Assembly: GCA_022794295.1 (NCBI GenBank)
Contig: JAAWEO010000002.1
Span: 1-57,953, forward strand
Length of the DNA stretch: 57,953 bases
Origin: Angelakisella sp.
GTDB taxonomy: Bacteria; Bacillota; Clostridia; Oscillospirales; Ruminococcaceae
Reading direction: 5' to 3'
Program-made: the position numbers and the translations under genes
In this document: positions 30,944-39,511 of the stretch, piece by piece
Layout: each line of letters starts with the position of its first letter
Position numbering within the stretch: the first letter of the stretch is position 1
The notes under the pieces: generated by a model
Database searches by the model: none
The model's input: only the letters and a program-made list of their open reading frames with translations
Told to the model about the DNA's origin: nothing

Positions 30944-31146
30944 GTTGTGCCCTGACCGCAGCGGTACATAGCTTCCGATCCCCCCGGTTCCAATGGATCC
31001 CCCGGCCCGCGGGCGGCTGCAAAGCGGTTTCCCCCGCCGCAGCGGGACACAGAAGAATTCGAAGCTGCCAGCTTTCGCCTTGACAAGCCACAATGGAAAG
31101 ACTATAGTTATATCAGAAACCGATGATTTCAGCAGGAGGTTTTTTT

Positions 31147-31767
31147 ATGGATATGCAAGCACTGTTTAAGCTCAGCTATGGCCTGTTCGTTCTCACCGCC
31201 GCCGCAGGAGGCCGGGAGAGCGGCTGTATTATCAATACAGCGGGGCAGGTCACCGATACCCCCAACCGCATCAGCATTACCGTCAACAAGGCGAATTTTA
31301 CCCACGATCTGACGCTGGAAAGCGGGAAGTTTAACCTTTCCGTCCTCAGCGAGGCCGCCAGCTTTGACACCTTCCGTCACTTCGGCTTCCAGTCCGGCCG
31401 GGATACCGATAAGTTCGCCGGATATGCCCATTGCCGCCGGAGCGCCAACGGCCTCTATGTTGTCACCGACGGTGTCAATGCCTGCCTAAGTGCCAAAGTG
31501 GAGCAGACGGTGGACCTGGGGACCCATACCCTTTTCATCGCCGGCCTGGAGGATATGGAGGTCCTTTCCGATACCCCCTCTGCCACCTACGCCTATTACC
31601 ACAAGGCCATTAAGCCAAAGCCCCAGGCAGCCGCCAAGCCCGCCGGAAAAACCGCCTGGCGCTGTGTCATCTGCGGTTATGTCTACGAGGGCGAGGAGCT
31701 CCCGGCGGACTATATCTGCCCCCTGTGCAAGCATCCGGCCTCCGATTTTGAAAGGATCACCATTTAG
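31147..31767 (+). CDS. high-molecular-weight rubredoxin (flavin reductase-like domain plus C-terminal rubredoxin)
   Basis: Flavin-binding domain (NKANFTHDLTLESGKFNLSVL) followed by rubredoxin CVICGYVYEGEELPADYICPLC. Confidence 0.92.
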   Translation: MDMQALFKLSYGLFVLTAAAGGRESGCIINTAGQVTDTPNRISITVNKANFTHDLTLESGKFNLSVLSEAASFDTFRHFGFQSGRDTDKFAGYAHCRRSANGLYVVTDGVNACLSAKVEQTVDLGTHTLFIAGLEDMEVLSDTPSATYAYYHKAIKPKPQAAAKPAGKTAWRCVICGYVYEGEELPADYICPLCKHPASDFERITI

Positions 31768-31809
31768 GCGGCAGCTCCCTGTTTTCATCAATACTCTGAA
31801 AACAAGCAG

Positions 31810-31848
31810 AAAAGCAGGCCCTCCAAGACAAGGGAGGTCCTGCTTTTT
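31810..31848. terminator. bidirectional terminator
   Basis: AAAAGCAGGCCCTCC-aagacaa-GGGAGGTCCTGCTTTTT. Confidence 0.8.
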
Positions 31849-31888
31849 CTCTGTTTGTGACCAGCCAGGCTGCCCCGGCGGTGTGTGG

Positions 31889-33082
31889 TCAGTGACTTCC
31901 AGGCTGCTGCTCCGTAAGGATTTCCTTCTCCGTCCCAATGTCCTCCTCGCAAAGGTATACCCCTTCCAGAAGAAAGCGGTCCGAAAGCTCCTGGCCGTTC
32001 AGCTCCCGCTGTAGGATGGTCATCCCCTCCAGCTCCCGCTGCTCCAGGGCCTCCAGCTCCCGCTGGGCCTTTTCCCGGGCCTCGTCAGGGCTGATCTGGG
32101 TGCTGGTTTCGTTTAGCAGAAGGTAGCTCTCCTTGCTCCAGGTGATGGGGGCCAAACGGCTTACCACCGGGATATCGTAAACTGCCTGCTGGACCTTGTA
32201 GGGGCCCTCCAGGGGTCTCCCCCAAAAGAGGGGCAGCTGTACCGACAGGATGTTGAGATACCGCCGGTTCATAACCCCCCGGATGGTGTAGCTTTGCTGG
32301 GTGTAGGGCACCTCCACCCGCAGCTCCTCCCGGCTTTGGGCCACTATCTTCCCCCGGGCATGAACGGTGCGGCTGCGGCCCTTTTTGTCCTCCATAATGC
32401 CGCTGACTAAAATCTCCCCCACATCCACCGAGTCCCCTACCTTTACAGTGGGCTGGCCGTTATATACCTCCAGATAGGTGATAAACCCCGGCTTTTTGGC
32501 TACGACATTGTGGGGGATGTCATCGTCGATGCGCTCCGGGGGGACCACCCGCTCCATGATCTCCACCACGGCCCGGCTGCCCCGCAGGTTCACCGCCACC
32601 CAGGCGGCCTTATCCAGACGGATAAGGAGCCGGCGCTCCACCTCCCGGGCGTCGATATCCCGGCGGAGAACCCCCTTGTGTACCCCCAGCTCCTCCAGGG
32701 CGGCGCGGACCTCCGCCTCCGAAATGGTTTGGAGGCCTTCCACCTCCACCTGCCAGATGAAGCTTCCCAGAATCATCATTCCCACCAGCACCAGGGCCGT
32801 ACCGGCAAACAGCCCGGTGCGCTTGTGGTAACGGCGAAGGAGCACCGGCACGCCCCCCTGCTGCCCCGGCTCCAAAATGACCCCCGCCTTTTGGGCCAGC
32901 TCCGGCAGGCGCCGGCTCCCGGCCAGGGTGGTGCAGGCCGAGTACCGGTTCCCCTCCCGGCGGCCGTTCCAGACCGGCACCCGGTTCTGGGCGCAAAGGT
33001 TGATGAACCGCTCCAGAAAGCCATCCCGGATAGAAAACCTGACGGTCCCCCGGAAAAACCGGATGATACTGATGACTGGCAT
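31889..33082 (-). CDS. yqfD: sporulation protein YqfD
   Basis: SIIRFFRGTVRFSIRDGFLERFINLCAQNRVPVW, KRTGLFAGTALVLVG; adjacent to yqfC. Confidence 0.9.
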   Translation of the reverse strand: MPVISIIRFFRGTVRFSIRDGFLERFINLCAQNRVPVWNGRREGNRYSACTTLAGSRRLPELAQKAGVILEPGQQGGVPVLLRRYHKRTGLFAGTALVLVGMMILGSFIWQVEVEGLQTISEAEVRAALEELGVHKGVLRRDIDAREVERRLLIRLDKAAWVAVNLRGSRAVVEIMERVVPPERIDDDIPHNVVAKKPGFITYLEVYNGQPTVKVGDSVDVGEILVSGIMEDKKGRSRTVHARGKIVAQSREELRVEVPYTQQSYTIRGVMNRRYLNILSVQLPLFWGRPLEGPYKVQQAVYDIPVVSRLAPITWSKESYLLLNETSTQISPDEAREKAQRELEALEQRELEGMTILQRELNGQELSDRFLLEGVYLCEEDIGTEKEILTEQQPGSH

Positions 33083-33099
33083 GTTACTGCCCCCCTCTC

Positions 33100-33417
33100 T
33101 TAGCTATACTCTAAAGAGAGGATGGTCCCCTCCACAATGGCGCTGGAATCGGTCAGGGCACGGATCTCCAGCCCCGTTCCGGTGAACTTCAGGATAAGCC
33201 GGGTGGTGGAAAGGCGGATACAGCTGTCCGAATATTCAATGATCCCCCGACAGCCATCTACAATAGCCTGGTGGTTCCCCAGAAGCTCCACCCGCACCTG
33301 GGAAAGAAAGGCGGCGGCGGGTTCCTCCAGCCCTTTGGTCAGCAGAAAGGGCTTCTTCCCGCCCCCCGGCCTCCGGGCAGGGACCGTCTGCTTTGCCGGC
33401 TTTTTCCTTTGTGCCAT
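33100..33417 (-). CDS. yqfC: sporulation protein YqfC
   Basis: VELLGNHQAIVDGCRGIIEYSDSCIRLSTTRLILKFTGTGLEIRALT. Confidence 0.88.
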   Translation of the reverse strand: MAQRKKPAKQTVPARRPGGGKKPFLLTKGLEEPAAAFLSQVRVELLGNHQAIVDGCRGIIEYSDSCIRLSTTRLILKFTGTGLEIRALTDSSAIVEGTILSLEYS

Positions 33418-33517
33418 GCGATCACCCCGGTGTCATTCTATGCGGGGGGCGGCAGATTTCAGAAGGGAAAATTTTTGCCGCTGTCCACATAAGGATAAAG
33501 GGAAGGGGGTGCCATCC

Positions 33518-34609
33518 TTGAAAAAGGCTTTGGGGAAATGGCTGCTGGCGGCGGGCTGCACCGGGGCGGCTTTGGCGCTGCTGTTCTGCTCCGCTTCGGT
33601 AGGGGAGGGCATCCGCCGGGGCCTGGCGGTTTGTGCCTCGGTGATGATCCCATCCCTGTTTCCCTTTCTGATCCTTTCGGATTTTATTGCCCGCACCAAG
33701 CTGGGGCGGATGCTGGAGCACCCCCTGGGGGGGATCGCGAAGCACCTTTACCGCTGTCCCCGGGAGCTGGCCCCGGCCATCCTTATGAGCTGGATCGGGG
33801 GATATCCCGCCGGTGCCCGTGTGCTGGCAGGGCTGGTGGACCAGGGAAGCCTCACCCGGGAGGAGGCGGGACGGGCCCTCACCTTTTGCGTCAACAGCGG
33901 CCCGGCCTTTCTGGTGGCGGTGGTGGGGGCAGGGGTACTGGGCTCCCCGGGATGGGGCTTGTTCCTGTTCGGATGCCAGCTGGCGGCAGGGCTGCTGACC
34001 GGGCGCATCCTTTGCCGGGGGTTTTCCTGGCGGATCCGTGGCCGGGGCGGGCGAAGGGGCAGTCTTTCTCCTGCCGCCGGGTTTGTGGGGGCGGTGTCCT
34101 CTGCCACGGCAGGGATGCTCTCCATCTGTGCCTTTGTGCTGGTGTTTTCCGCGGTATCCCAGCTGCTGGGCGACTGGGGGCTGCTTACGGCCTGGAGCGG
34201 AAGGCTTTCCTGCATGACCGGGGGGATCCTTACCCCGCCGGGGGCGGTCTGCCTTCTCACCGGTCTTTTGGAGATCGGCGGGGGCTGCGCTCTGGCCCAA
34301 GGTCTTCCGCCGGGGCAGGGGGCCCTGGTGCTGCCCTTTGTCCTCTCCTTCTCCTCCCTTTCGGTGATCTGCCAGGTGATCGCCTGCTTCGAGAAAAGCG
34401 GGGTAGAGGCTGGGCTGTTTCTCCGGTCCCGTCTGGTCCACGGCGCCCTTACCTTTTTGCTGGCGGCTCCGGTCCTTTGGGGACGGTTTGCCGCCGCCCC
34501 CGCCATGACCGGCCGGCCGGTGCTGGCCCCGGGAAGCGGAGGCCTTTTGGGGGCGCTTTGTATTGCGGCAATGCTCACCATCCTTTGTTCTGAGGTGGAA
34601 GGAAACTAA
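33518..34609 (+). CDS. ylbJ: sporulation integral membrane protein YlbJ-like (TTG or GTG start)
   Basis: ASVMIPSLFPFLILSDFI, SWIGGYPAGARVLAGLVDQGSLTREEAGRALTFCVNSGPAFLV. Confidence 0.85.
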   Translation: MKKALGKWLLAAGCTGAALALLFCSASVGEGIRRGLAVCASVMIPSLFPFLILSDFIARTKLGRMLEHPLGGIAKHLYRCPRELAPAILMSWIGGYPAGARVLAGLVDQGSLTREEAGRALTFCVNSGPAFLVAVVGAGVLGSPGWGLFLFGCQLAAGLLTGRILCRGFSWRIRGRGGRRGSLSPAAGFVGAVSSATAGMLSICAFVLVFSAVSQLLGDWGLLTAWSGRLSCMTGGILTPPGAVCLLTGLLEIGGGCALAQGLPPGQGALVLPFVLSFSSLSVICQVIACFEKSGVEAGLFLRSRLVHGALTFLLAAPVLWGRFAAAPAMTGRPVLAPGSGGLLGALCIAAMLTILCSEVEGN

Positions 34610-34620
34610 ACGGGAACAGA

Positions 34621-34658
34621 AAGGCCCGCCCCCTGCCGTTTGGCAGAAGGCGGGCCTT
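34621..34658. terminator. bidirectional terminator
   Basis: AAGGCCCGCC...GGCGGGCCTT between convergent genes. Confidence 0.7.
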
Positions 34659-34689
34659 GTGCTGGAGGAAAACAGATGCCCAATGCGGT

Positions 34690-35103
34690 TTATCCGCCGC
34701 CCATCAGGCGGGCAAGCTCCTGGATGTGCTCCACCGGAAAGGGGGGCGAGGCCAAGGGGGCCAGGGCGATGGACAGGAGCTTCAGGGGGTTGTCATCCCC
34801 TGCCACCCGGTTGGAGCTGAGGGCTCCGCACCGGCGGCACCGGTGAATCACGGCCCACTCCCCGCCCTTGCGCACCCATACCGCCACCGGCTCCATAATC
34901 CCGCCGCAGTCTGCCTGCCGGTCCCCGGGCTCGTTGTCCAGGTGGAGACTGGAAAGGCAGTTGGGGCAGTGGTTCCGGTGACTGCTCCCGGCCCCCTCCG
35001 GGGTCACCAGCCATCCACAGACCTTGCAGGAAAAGACCTCCTTGCAAGGGTTGGTTTTGTAGTAGCCTTTTTCAAAGGATCGTTTTTTTGTTTCTCGTTT
35101 CAA
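34690..35103 (-). CDS. RNHCP-domain zinc-ribbon protein
   Basis: SHRNHCPNCLSSLHLD and HRCRRCGALSSNRVAGDDN; TTG start after AGGAGGA. Confidence 0.8.
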   Translation of the reverse strand: MKRETKKRSFEKGYYKTNPCKEVFSCKVCGWLVTPEGAGSSHRNHCPNCLSSLHLDNEPGDRQADCGGIMEPVAVWVRKGGEWAVIHRCRRCGALSSNRVAGDDNPLKLLSIALAPLASPPFPVEHIQELARLMGGG

Positions 35104-35117
35104 GGGTTAGTCCTCCT

Positions 35118-35188
35118 GGTATAAAAAAGATATTTTATACCGGGAGATTGGTTTTCTTGTCCCGAACCTCCCGGTTAGAGGACAAGAA
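35118..35188. promoter_or_regulatory. two inverted repeats in the 5' region of the RNHCP gene
   Basis: GGTATAAAA-aagata-TTTTATACC (35118-35141) and TTCTTGTCC...GGACAAGAA (35154-35188) with nested AACC/GGTT. Confidence 0.5.
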
Positions 35189-35579
35189 CAAGTTTCCCGA
35201 ATGGTTTCATACACAGTTCCTTTCTTTTCTGGTGGTAAATGGTTCCCTGGGCACTTTGTATCATAGCAGATTCAAAAGCAATTTGCAAGAGCACCCCCGC
35301 CCCGGAGGTGCCCGTTGAGGATCCTTGGGCGCGCCATTCGGAGAAAGCTTGTTGACCGGAAAATCGGGTCAACAGTATGCGCTCGGGGAGCTTCAACAGC
35401 CGCTGCAGCGGGCTTCGGGGAAAACCGGAGGACATCCGGCGGGATAAGGTACCTGTGAATCGTAGACAAAAAGGGAAAAGAGCGGTAAAATAAAGCAGAA
35501 GAAAACCGGGGCACCCCTTTGCCGGGAGGATGCAGGAAGGGGCCGCCGGAGGGACTGGACAGGCCGGGAGGTATGGAAG

Positions 35580-36311
35580 GTGGATATCAGGCTGAACAAA
35601 GAAGGGGAGGTGCCCCTTTACCGACAGCTGGCAGACGGCATTGTTGCCCTGGTGCAGACGGGGGAGCTGCCCATCAATACCATACTCCCCTCGGAGCGCA
35701 GCTTTATGGAAAGCTACGATATCTCCAGAGCCACTGTGCGCCAGGCCTTTGACCGCCTGGCCAAGCTGGGGTATTTGCGCCGGGAGCACGGCCGGGGCAC
35801 CTTTGTGGAGCTGCCGGGAAGCTCCCACCAGCTGGGCAGCTTTCTGGACTTTAAAGAGGAGATGAACGCCGCAGGCCGGGAGGCGGAGACCAGGATCCGA
35901 TTCTTCCGAATCATCCGCTGCTACCCCCAGCTGGCCCCGGTGCTGGGGCTGACAGAAAAGGATTACGCCTATAAGTTTATCCGCCTTCACCTGGCAGACG
36001 GGGTCCCCTTGCTGCTGGAGACCACCTATCTGCCATACAGCCGTTTTGAGGGCTTCGTCCGCCAGGACCTGGAAAAGGCATCCCTTCACGAGATCATTTC
36101 CCGGTGGTACCGCACCCCGGTTACCCACACCCTGGAGTCCTTCGAGATCTGCCGCCTCACCAGGGAGGAGGCGGAGGAGCTGTGCTGTGAGGAGGGAACC
36201 CCTGGGCTCCGGAAGAAAAGAACCTCTTATTTTGGAAATGAAGCAGTAGAATATACAATCAGTATTACGCCAGAAAAGGGACTGGTTTTTAAGGCGGTGA
36301 CAAGGAACTAA
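35580..36311 (+). CDS. GntR-family regulator with UTRA domain (GTG start)
   Basis: PLYRQLADGIVALVQTGELPINTILPSERSFMESYDISRATVRQAFDRLAKLGYLRREHGRGTFV. Confidence 0.93.
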   Translation: MDIRLNKEGEVPLYRQLADGIVALVQTGELPINTILPSERSFMESYDISRATVRQAFDRLAKLGYLRREHGRGTFVELPGSSHQLGSFLDFKEEMNAAGREAETRIRFFRIIRCYPQLAPVLGLTEKDYAYKFIRLHLADGVPLLLETTYLPYSRFEGFVRQDLEKASLHEIISRWYRTPVTHTLESFEICRLTREEAEELCCEEGTPGLRKKRTSYFGNEAVEYTISITPEKGLVFKAVTRN

Positions 36312-36337
36312 AATTTAATTCAGAAAAAGAACAAAGG

Positions 36338-36384
36338 GCAGAGACCAAAAGCTGGATGGCTAGCTGAGGGTCTCTGCTTTTTTG
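36338..36384 (+). terminator. terminator of the gntR gene
   Basis: GCAGAGACC...GGTCTCTGC followed by TTTTTTT. Confidence 0.8.
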
Positions 36385-36466
36385 CGCTTCCAACAAAACA
36401 GTAGAATAAAACTGCACAAAAAACTACATAATATATGTATATTTTTAACGATTTGTCAAAAAACTC

Positions 36467-36514
36467 TTGCATTTCAGGAAACTTCTCTTTATAATAAAAG
36501 AACAGGTACGTACC
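36467..36514 (+). promoter_or_regulatory. sigma-A promoter with GntR-type operator
   Basis: TTGCAT (36467-36472), 17 bp, TATAAT (36490-36495), then the palindrome GGTACGTACC (36505-36514). Confidence 0.7.
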
Positions 36515-36540
36515 AGTTGGTTCGAATAACTAGGAGCTAA

Positions 36541-36835
36541 AAACCTATTCAAGATCTCCAAGTATGCCGAAAGGACAAGGATTTTTCCTTCGCGTTAAGA
36601 GCCGCCTACGGCGGTTGTGCTTTGGACGTGCCTGTGGGCGCAGTCGCCCTGCAAGGCAGAAAATCGCAGTAATACTTGCCGTATTTCAAGATTTTTTAAC
36701 GTAGCAGGGCGGGAAAAGGCCTACCCGTGCGACGTGCGGGAAGATTTTGAATGGGACCTGAAAGTCTCCCTAATGCGGACGCATCTGGGGATGTAGTCCG
36801 CCCGGGCTGCACCCAAAATGCTCGAAAGGCACAAA
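36541..36835 (-). repeat. mosaic copy of the dispersed inverted-repeat element, inverted relative to the other copies
   Basis: Left end ACCTATTCAAGATCTCCAAGTATGCCGAAA. Internal CGCAGTAATACTTGCCGTATTTCAAGATTTTTTAACGTAGCAGGGCGGGAAAAGG is the reverse complement of the 39255/56200 core. GCCGCCTACGGCGGTTG and GGACGCATCTGGGGATGTAGTCCGCCC modules are shared with the 51517 copy. Confidence 0.75.
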
Positions 36836-36878
36836 ACTTTTCTTTGCTCAGTACAGGCCCTGTAACCGTCAGAAAATC

Positions 36879-36919
36879 AAAAAACACCGGTGTTCGATAA
36901 AAAGACGCTGGTGTTTTTT
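36879..36919 (+). terminator. terminator-like hairpin upstream of the sigma-54 promoter
   Basis: AAAAAACACCGGTGTTC...GACGCTGGTGTTTTTTC; pairs with G-U wobbles and ends in a T-tract. Confidence 0.6.
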
Positions 36920-36941
36920 CTTTGTCTGATTTTCGCCAGGA

Positions 36942-37056
36942 GTGCAAAACACCACAATCTCTGCTGCATTTTGCACACTGACCTCAAGCGATTGCTTTTT
37001 TCCCAGTCGTAGATAGAATGAATTCTTATTGCTGCGCCTCCTTCCAGGGCGCAGCT
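36942..37056. promoter_or_regulatory. candidate upstream activator-binding region for the ptb sigma-54 promoter
   Basis: GTGCAAAA (36942-36949) / TTTTGCAC (36969-36976), CTGCTGCATTTTGCA (36961-36975), and GCTGCGCC...GGCGCAGC (37032-37056). Confidence 0.45.
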
Positions 37057-37117
37057 TTGTGTCCGGCGGCCGCAGGAAAAGCCATCTGACGAAAAAATAA
37101 TACCCATTTCGACATGT

Positions 37118-37133
37118 TGGCACAAGCCTTGCT
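37118..37133 (+). promoter_or_regulatory. sigma-54 (RpoN) -24/-12 promoter of the ptb operon
   Basis: TGGCAC-AAGCC-TTGCT matches the TGGCAC-N5-TTGCW consensus, 62 bp from the box end to the ptb ATG. Confidence 0.85.
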
Positions 37134-37194
37134 GAATATCTGTGTGAGGACATCGGAGACGATCCTCTACCCGTTATTACAAAGGAGCAGTGCC

Positions 37195-38112
37195 ATGAGC
37201 TTTCGAAATTTTCAGCAGCTTTTTGATTCGGTAAAAGGGCGCCCCCGCCAGCGGGCTGCCATTATTTGGGGGGAGGATGACCACACCGTGGAGGCGGCAG
37301 CTGCGGCGTGGCAAGGGGGCAGCATCGAGCCCGTCTTTATCGGTCCTCCCGGCTCTGTGGAGACCCGGTGGAAGGGACTGGGGCTTGCCGGCTGCCCTGC
37401 CGTAATCCCCGCCGCCACCCCGGAGGAAGCGGTGGCCGAAGCGATCCGCCTTGTCCGTCTGGGCCAGGCCGGGCTGATCGTGAAGGGCCTGGTGGAGACC
37501 GCCCTTGTTATGGGCCGGTTAGTCCGAAAGGAAAACGGCCTTTGCCGGGACGGGGTCCTTTCCCACCTCACCCTGATGGAGCTCCCCAGCTACCACAAGC
37601 TTTTGGGCCTTACCGACTGCGCCCTTCTTACCTACCCCACCCAGGAGCAGAAGAAGGCGGCCATCCGCAACGCCCTGGACTTTTACCGGGGGGTGGGCCA
37701 GAAGGAGGTCAAGGTGGCAGTGCTGGCGGCGGTGGAGAAGGAGAACCCCAAAATGCCGGAGACGGTGGACGCAGCCCGGCTGAAGGAAGCCGGACAAAGG
37801 GGAGAATTCCCCGGCGGTATCCTGGAGGGGCCTATCTCCTATGATTTGGCTGTGGTAAGGGAGGCGGCAGAGATCAAGGGATTCCGAAGCCCGGTGGCTG
37901 GGGATGCCGACCTTTTGGTGGTGCCCGGCATTGCGGCGGGAAACCTGCTGGTGAAGGCCCTGTCCTACAGCGCCGGGGGGACCACCGCCGCAGTGGTCCT
38001 GGGGGCGGCAGTGCCCATCGTCATTCCCTCCCGCTCCTCCCCGGTGCGGAGCAAGGTAACTGCCATCAGGCTGGCGGCGGCAATGGCATCGGGCGGAAAG
38101 GAGAGATCCTGA
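37195..38112 (+). CDS. ptb: phosphate acyltransferase (phosphate butyryltransferase family)
   Basis: VKGLVETALVMGRLVRKENGL, LLTYPTQEQKKAAIRNALDFYRGVG, VVPGIAAGNLLVKALSYSAGGTTAAVVLGAAVPIVIPSRSS. Confidence 0.92.
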   Translation: MSFRNFQQLFDSVKGRPRQRAAIIWGEDDHTVEAAAAAWQGGSIEPVFIGPPGSVETRWKGLGLAGCPAVIPAATPEEAVAEAIRLVRLGQAGLIVKGLVETALVMGRLVRKENGLCRDGVLSHLTLMELPSYHKLLGLTDCALLTYPTQEQKKAAIRNALDFYRGVGQKEVKVAVLAAVEKENPKMPETVDAARLKEAGQRGEFPGGILEGPISYDLAVVREAAEIKGFRSPVAGDADLLVVPGIAAGNLLVKALSYSAGGTTAAVVLGAAVPIVIPSRSSPVRSKVTAIRLAAAMASGGKERS

Positions 38113-39254
38113 TGGAAAAAGAGCTGATCCTGGCGATCAATCCCGGTTCCACCTCCATGAAGCTGGGGGTATACCGGGGCACCGAACAGATTGCAAGAAA
38201 GCAGGTGGATTACACCGCGGCGGAATTGGCCCCCTATAAGACCATCTCCGCCCAGCTGGAGCTCCGGGCCCGGACGGTGGAGGAGTTTCTCTCCACCCTG
38301 AAGCCCTATGGGAAGCTGGCTGCGGCGGTGGGGCGGGGCGGGGTGATCGTCCCGGTGGAAAGCGGCGCCTACCAGGTCAACGAGCTGATGGTGGACCGGC
38401 TTCTCAACCGCCCCCTGGGGCAGCATGCCTCCAACCTGGGCGGGGTGCTGGCATACCGGGTGGCAAAGCCCCTGGGCATCCCTGCCTATGTCTATGACGG
38501 GGTCACCGTAAGCGAGCTGGAACCCCTGGCCCTCCTGACCGGCTGCCGGGAGGTGATCCGCCTCAGCCGCTGCCATGCCCTGAACATGCGGGCGATGGCT
38601 ATCCGGGCCGCCAGGGAGGCGGGGCGCTCCTGCCGGGAGCTGAACCAGATCGTGGTCCATATGGGGGGCGGCATCACCATGTCCGCCCACCGCAGGGGGC
38701 GGATGGTGGATGTGGTTCTGGATTCCGAGGGCCCTTTTTCCCCGGAAAGGGCGGGGAGGCTCCCGGTCACCCCACTTCTCCGCTATGCCGCTGCCCGGGG
38801 ACTGGGACCGGAGGAGCTGATCCGCCAGACCCGGGGGCAGGGGGGATTGGTCGCATTGCTGGGAACCAACGATGCCCGGGAGGTAGAGCGCCGGATCCTG
38901 GCAGGGGATATAATGGCCCGGCTGGTATATGAGACCATGGCCTGCCAAACCTCCAAGGGAGTGGGGGAGCTGGCTGCCGTCCTGGAGGGGCAGGTGGACC
39001 AGATCGTCCTCACCGGTGCCATCGCCTGGTCCCAGATGTTCCTCTCCTGGCTGATCCCCCGCATCCGCTTTTTGGGGGAGGTGGTGGTCCTGCCGGGGGA
39101 GGACGAGCTGGAGGCCCTGAGCCAAGGGGCCCTCCGGGTGCTCCGGGGGGAGGAAACAGCACACCCCTACACCCCGGAGCTGGACCGCCGGGGGGAGTCC
39201 GAGCTTATGGAGCTGGCAATGGCGGAGTATCAGCGAAGCTTGAAAAAAAGCTAA
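38112..39254 (+). CDS. buk: butyrate kinase family carboxylate kinase
   Basis: ILAINPGSTSMKLGVYRGTEQIARKQV, VVHMGGGITMSAHRRGRMVD, DQIVLTGAIAWS. The TGATG overlap with ptb suggests coupling. Confidence 0.95.
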   Translation: MEKELILAINPGSTSMKLGVYRGTEQIARKQVDYTAAELAPYKTISAQLELRARTVEEFLSTLKPYGKLAAAVGRGGVIVPVESGAYQVNELMVDRLLNRPLGQHASNLGGVLAYRVAKPLGIPAYVYDGVTVSELEPLALLTGCREVIRLSRCHALNMRAMAIRAAREAGRSCRELNQIVVHMGGGITMSAHRRGRMVDVVLDSEGPFSPERAGRLPVTPLLRYAAARGLGPEELIRQTRGQGGLVALLGTNDAREVERRILAGDIMARLVYETMACQTSKGVGELAAVLEGQVDQIVLTGAIAWSQMFLSWLIPRIRFLGEVVVLPGEDELEALSQGALRVLRGEETAHPYTPELDRRGESELMELAMAEYQRSLKKS

Positions 39255-39415
39255 GAGCCCATTCAAAATCTCCCTGCACGCCGCCAGGGCCGGCCTTTTC
39301 CCGTCCTGCTGCGTTAAAAAATCTTGAAATACAGCAAGTATTCCTGCGATTTTTTGCCTTGCAGAACAGAAAAATCCCTGCCCTTTCGGCATACTTGGAG
39401 ATCTTGAATAGGCTC
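39255..39415 (+). repeat. dispersed MITE-like inverted-repeat element, 161 bp
   Basis: GAGCCCATTCAAAATCTCCC ... TTGGAGATCTTGAATAGGCTC terminal inverted repeats. Near-identical to 56200-56360; begins directly after the buk TAA. Confidence 0.9.
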
Positions 39416-39511
39416 AGAGCAGCCGCCCAAAGTGCTCTTGCCGAAAACAAAGGGAGGGTACCGCCCTGTGGCAGGTGCCGGATCAACAGAAAGAACAAGG
39501 AGGACCGGCAA

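Noticed and set aside
39359-39511. N-terminal extension of the sigma-54 activator ORF
   Set aside because: The extension lies in the repeat element and its flank. The ATG at 39512 has AAGGAGG upstream and starts the conserved protein.
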